From the NCBI RefSeq assembly GCF_047496725.1, contig NC_132981.1, positions 9,040,501 to 9,104,500 of the forward strand: DNA of 64,000 bases, read 5' to 3'. Within the stretch, counting starts at the first letter, position 1, and the number at the start of each line of letters is the position of its first letter. The stretch comes from Anoplolepis gracilipes (Eukaryota; Arthropoda; Insecta; Hymenoptera; Formicidae). A model generated the notes under the pieces. It was not told the DNA's origin. It was given only the letters and a program-made list of their open reading frames with translations, and did no database searches. Positions 60,701 to 64,000 of the stretch are shown here, in pieces. The position numbers and the translations under genes were made by a program.

Positions 60701-63700
60701 GTTATAAAAAGAATATCAGAAAAAAAATTGATATTTTTTTCGTGAAAACTTCTCCACGAATTCGCATACATATTGATAAACTTTCCAAAATTATTAAAAA
60801 TGAGAAAACGGATATAGGATTTATATGTATATTTATATATCAAACAGAAAATAAATATAAAGATTTATTATATTTGTTGATGCGATAAAAAGATAAAACA
60901 GACAGAATAGTTGATTGATTTATTTTTCAATTATGTATATTTTTGTTTTTTTTCTCGAAAAAATGTTCAAATTGTTAAAACTTTTTTTAACAAATTTTGT
61001 TTTTAATTATTTTAAAAAGTTTATCGATATGTAATTACGCGCTAAGAAAATATGAAAGCGTGTCCTTTCGTGAATTTTTAAGAATTATTGGAAAGAAGCG
61101 TCGACTGCAAAAAAGCATGCGCCTTCTACGAACTGTCAAACCTTCAAAGTAAAAGCGTACATATAAACATGAAGAAGTACTGTTTCGGTAACAGCTTTTG
61201 TTTTGACGGCCTTGACAAGATCGTAGCGAGACTAACAGTGACAACAGTTCCAATATTCTCTGGATATAATAACACGTACAATACACAGAATTGAGAATAG
61301 AGCGTTTTGTAACCAAGTGATAAAGCAAAATAAATAAAATAATCACGAAAATATATTTAGATATATATAACTTTTGAGAGAATTATTTTTACAATTATTA
61401 GAATATTGCTACAGATTTTTGATATCACGCAAAGGACACGCTTCCGCACACATACAAAAACATAGACCGATTGCGATGATAATTCATAATACATAAAATA
61501 TACATCTTGTAACGCTGTAAGATGTATAAATTAATATCATTGTTCACATGATGCTCGTATAAAAGCATCGATCATTTTCTTATTATCTATTCAACATTTG
61601 TTTCATATTTTCGAAATGCACATTTCAATTTCATTTGTCGTAAAAACATATTTGAAATACGCATATATAACAGTTCTCTTTTATCATATATTATAATTAT
61701 ACTATGTATGTATTAAACTGTGTATGTGTCTCATCCAACTTATAATCGTAAAATTATAAAACTAAATATCTCATAAGGCACATAGTTATCATCACAACGT
61801 TTGATTGAAAAAAAAGGAAGAAAACAATGAATAATATTTTGAAAATTAATCGGTAATATTACGATTAAGTAATATTGATTCAACTATTAACGATAAATTA
61901 TGATGCAAATTATGATAAATTATATAATCGTAGAAACGTTCTACTGAACGTCGCATAATGAAAAATAAATTAAAATAAATTAAAATAAAGACATACGTTA
62001 TTTTCGATTACAATAATATGGAATCAATTATATAGATTAGAAGGCAAGGGAAAGTATTTAAAGAAAGTAAGAAGACTAATATAGAAAGAGAGGTATAATA
62101 TTGAAATATTTAAGGCTATATATAAGATCTATTTTTTAAAAGATCACATTATTCTTATCATTTCGAAGTCGAGAGAAATGTACTTATTTGGACATGTGTA
62201 AAGAATAAATTCTATGTAAAATTATCGTCCAAATATATTCAAGTCATCCTATTGCATTTTGCACAATTTTTTTTTTTTTTTAGTTGAATCATAATTCAAT
62301 GAAATACGCGCTCGAAAATGTCAAGTTGCAAAATTAAAGAAAGCGCCACATCTTCGTCAAGTCTTCATATACGTTCAAAATATCTAACGTATTTTTTATA
62401 TGTCACGCTAAATCATATTGACATCATTTAATTTTTTTCATATTTGAGGCAAGAAAAAAAACAGCAGTAGAAATATATATGACACATTAGAATGTAAATG
62501 ACGAATTCAAAAAAAGAATCATAAAATATATAAAAATATATTCATAATTTGTAACGCTTACTTGAAATACGATGAAGTCATATATACGTATATCTAAATT
62601 TTACAGATTATGAACTTATGTTTTTCGTATGAATTCTTCAAATACTTATATCTAGGATCTTTGGGGAAAAAACCTTGCGTAATTTTGTTATAAATCTAAC
62701 TGCTTGAAAGAAATTATCACAAAAGTCGCACACGCGCATAGAGATATGTATATTGAAATATAAACTTATGAATTAAGAGGTTTTCTTTATAATTATTGTA
62801 AAAACAGCTTCTTTCCTTGCATGTTCTTACACGAGTCTTTCAATGTGACTTGGTATGTTATCGACAGACCAACAGGCATATTTCCTTAGGATATTTAATA
62901 TCTTAAAAAAATATCTGTATATTCGTCGTATAACATATTGTGTCATTGAATTCTAAATACCTCTACTGCTTAAGAAAATATCGCAAAAGTATATTGCGCG
63001 CGTGTAAAAAAATTACGTTTAATCTTAAAATCACGACGCGTCGCGAAATTGATGTATGTCGCTGAATCTATCCGATCACGCGATTCTCAAAATACGTATA
63101 AACTTTTTCTCGCCCTGAATCGAAGTTTGTTTTATCAGCGTAGTTTTTATCATTACATTAAGAATTATGACATGGTATGAAGTATATTACAAACAGGAAG
63201 AATGCGAGAGAAGTAGTATAATAAATGCAGGGACAATGCGGAAGAATGACGTAAAACTATAAGATCACGTCTCGATCTCAATTTAAAATCTTTCAGCATA
63301 TTCGCGAGAATGCGAGATCACGTCGAAGTGTCAATATTCGTCTGTATAGACGAGTGTAAATGTCAAGTACAAAAGTATATAAGAGAAATCTAAGAATCTA
63401 GATTATTTTATCAATTTCTTGCCATTTGGACACATATGTGAGAATAGCCTCTGTTAGCAGTCGATGTGTACTTTAAGAACGCCCGCTTCTTATTCCTTCC
63501 TACTAAAAATCTCTCGCTTAGATATTGTTACTTCGTGAGATATTTGTCAAGCGTGGGCGATGGAACTACGAAATAAAAAAATTATGTCTTCTTTTTATTC
63601 TTTAATTTAAAAATAATGATTATTAATAAATTAGGACCTCAAAATGAATTTTATATAAAAATGACACACAGGGTATTTTTTCTCATATATAATACACGCA

Positions 63701-64000
63701 TTCATGAATTTCCACACATCAGCTTTCAATATCTAGATATATGTTATATTTTTTATAGCTCTCTTCTACATTATGTGAAGCAAAGGACGGTAACGCAAGT
63801 ATTATTTTTTAAATTTTACTGCAACGTATTCCAAAATATTTATACTTATTTTATAGCAAGTGTGTAATTTTATTGTGCATAAACAAGAGGAAGAAAACTG
63901 TATACAAATAATTTTTATATAAATTTTATAAAATATATAAAGGAAGGGATTATATTCTCATTGGAATTATAATAAAAGAATATATCATACTCAACTTAAT
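57781..64000. other. AT-rich right end without a recognised gene
   Basis: Contains TA/CA-rich simple sequence near 58130-58260 and otherwise AT-rich DNA. Composition becomes somewhat more mixed at about 61050-61300 and 62700-63560, which may belong to the UTR or regulatory region of a gene off the right edge. A possible terminal exon on the minus strand is given separately at 60146. No tRNA, repeat array or convincing coding frame was found. Confidence 0.4.
60146..60196 (-). CDS. Possible terminal coding exon of an unidentified minus-strand gene
   Basis: On the minus strand a strong acceptor (tttttttcag, ending at 60197) is followed by 16 codons, GLECFKDLILAGKEKK, a TAA stop, and AATAAA immediately afterwards. 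This is the layout of a short last exon. The other two frames stop even sooner. I could not identify an upstream exon between here and the right edge, so the host gene may extend beyond the window or the match may be chance. Confidence 0.25.
   Translation of the reverse strand, partial: GLECFKDLILAGKEKK

Noticed and set aside
61035..61346. 103-codon minus-strand open frame
   Set aside because: No family resemblance, and its composition resembles a chance frame; only modestly less AT-rich than neighbours.
1..64000. CRISPR arrays, bacterial operons, riboswitches or phage genes
   Set aside because: The sequence is a eukaryotic nuclear genome with spliceosomal introns; no regularly spaced repeat array or prokaryotic gene was seen.

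Overview
This window is AT-rich animal nuclear DNA: genes with many short introns bounded by GT-AG, TA and TC microsatellites, small inverted-repeat elements, and a chemosensory-protein pair and CLIP-domain protease homologues of arthropod type. Protein content and base composition suggest an insect, most likely a hymenopteran such as an ant; the species cannot be named from sequence alone. Exon-intron structures were assembled by hand from reading frame, splice signals and family resemblance, and each model closes in frame.

Layout. 4.07-8.46 kb (+): a BOD1/Shg1-family gene of BOD1L1 type, with a CCAAT/NRF1-like promoter. 13.43-17.16 kb (+): mitoferrin, the mitochondrial iron carrier, behind a CpG-rich promoter. 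19.91-20.64 kb (+): a small gene resembling sperm microtubule inner protein SPMIP1. 20.96-22.62 kb (-): a coiled-coil gene resembling vertebrate C6orf163, convergent with the SPMIP1-like gene and divergent from the next gene. 23.13-27.12 kb (+): SUPV3L1, the mitochondrial RNA helicase, in 14 exons. 30.4-40.8 kb: a tandem duplication carrying two chemosensory protein genes (-), plus a third fragment without a visible gene. 42.98-47.62 kb and 54.38-57.78 kb (-): two CLIP-domain serine protease homologues, both with the catalytic Ser replaced by Gly. Between them lie two identical tRNA-His(GTG) genes. The last 6 kb and several other gaps hold no gene I can recognise.

How the genes relate. Mitoferrin and SUPV3L1 both act in mitochondria but are not co-transcribed. 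The SPMIP1-like and C6orf163-like genes are a tail-to-tail pair whose likely 3' UTRs overlap. The two protease homologues share intron positions in the protease domain and probably arose by an old duplication; in insects such proteins act as cofactors in prophenoloxidase and clotting cascades.

Most interesting signals: two separate short tandem duplications that each copied a 3' splice site within SUPV3L1 (one keeps frame and would add 13 residues); a 144-bp palindromic element supplying paired CCAAT boxes between C6orf163-like and SUPV3L1; inverted-repeat elements present in one chemosensory duplicate and absent from the other; a cluster of repeated hairpin motifs upstream of one chemosensory gene; and a 33-bp copy of the end of the BOD1L1 reading frame embedded in a TA repeat. 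I did not find a wholly new multi-gene system.
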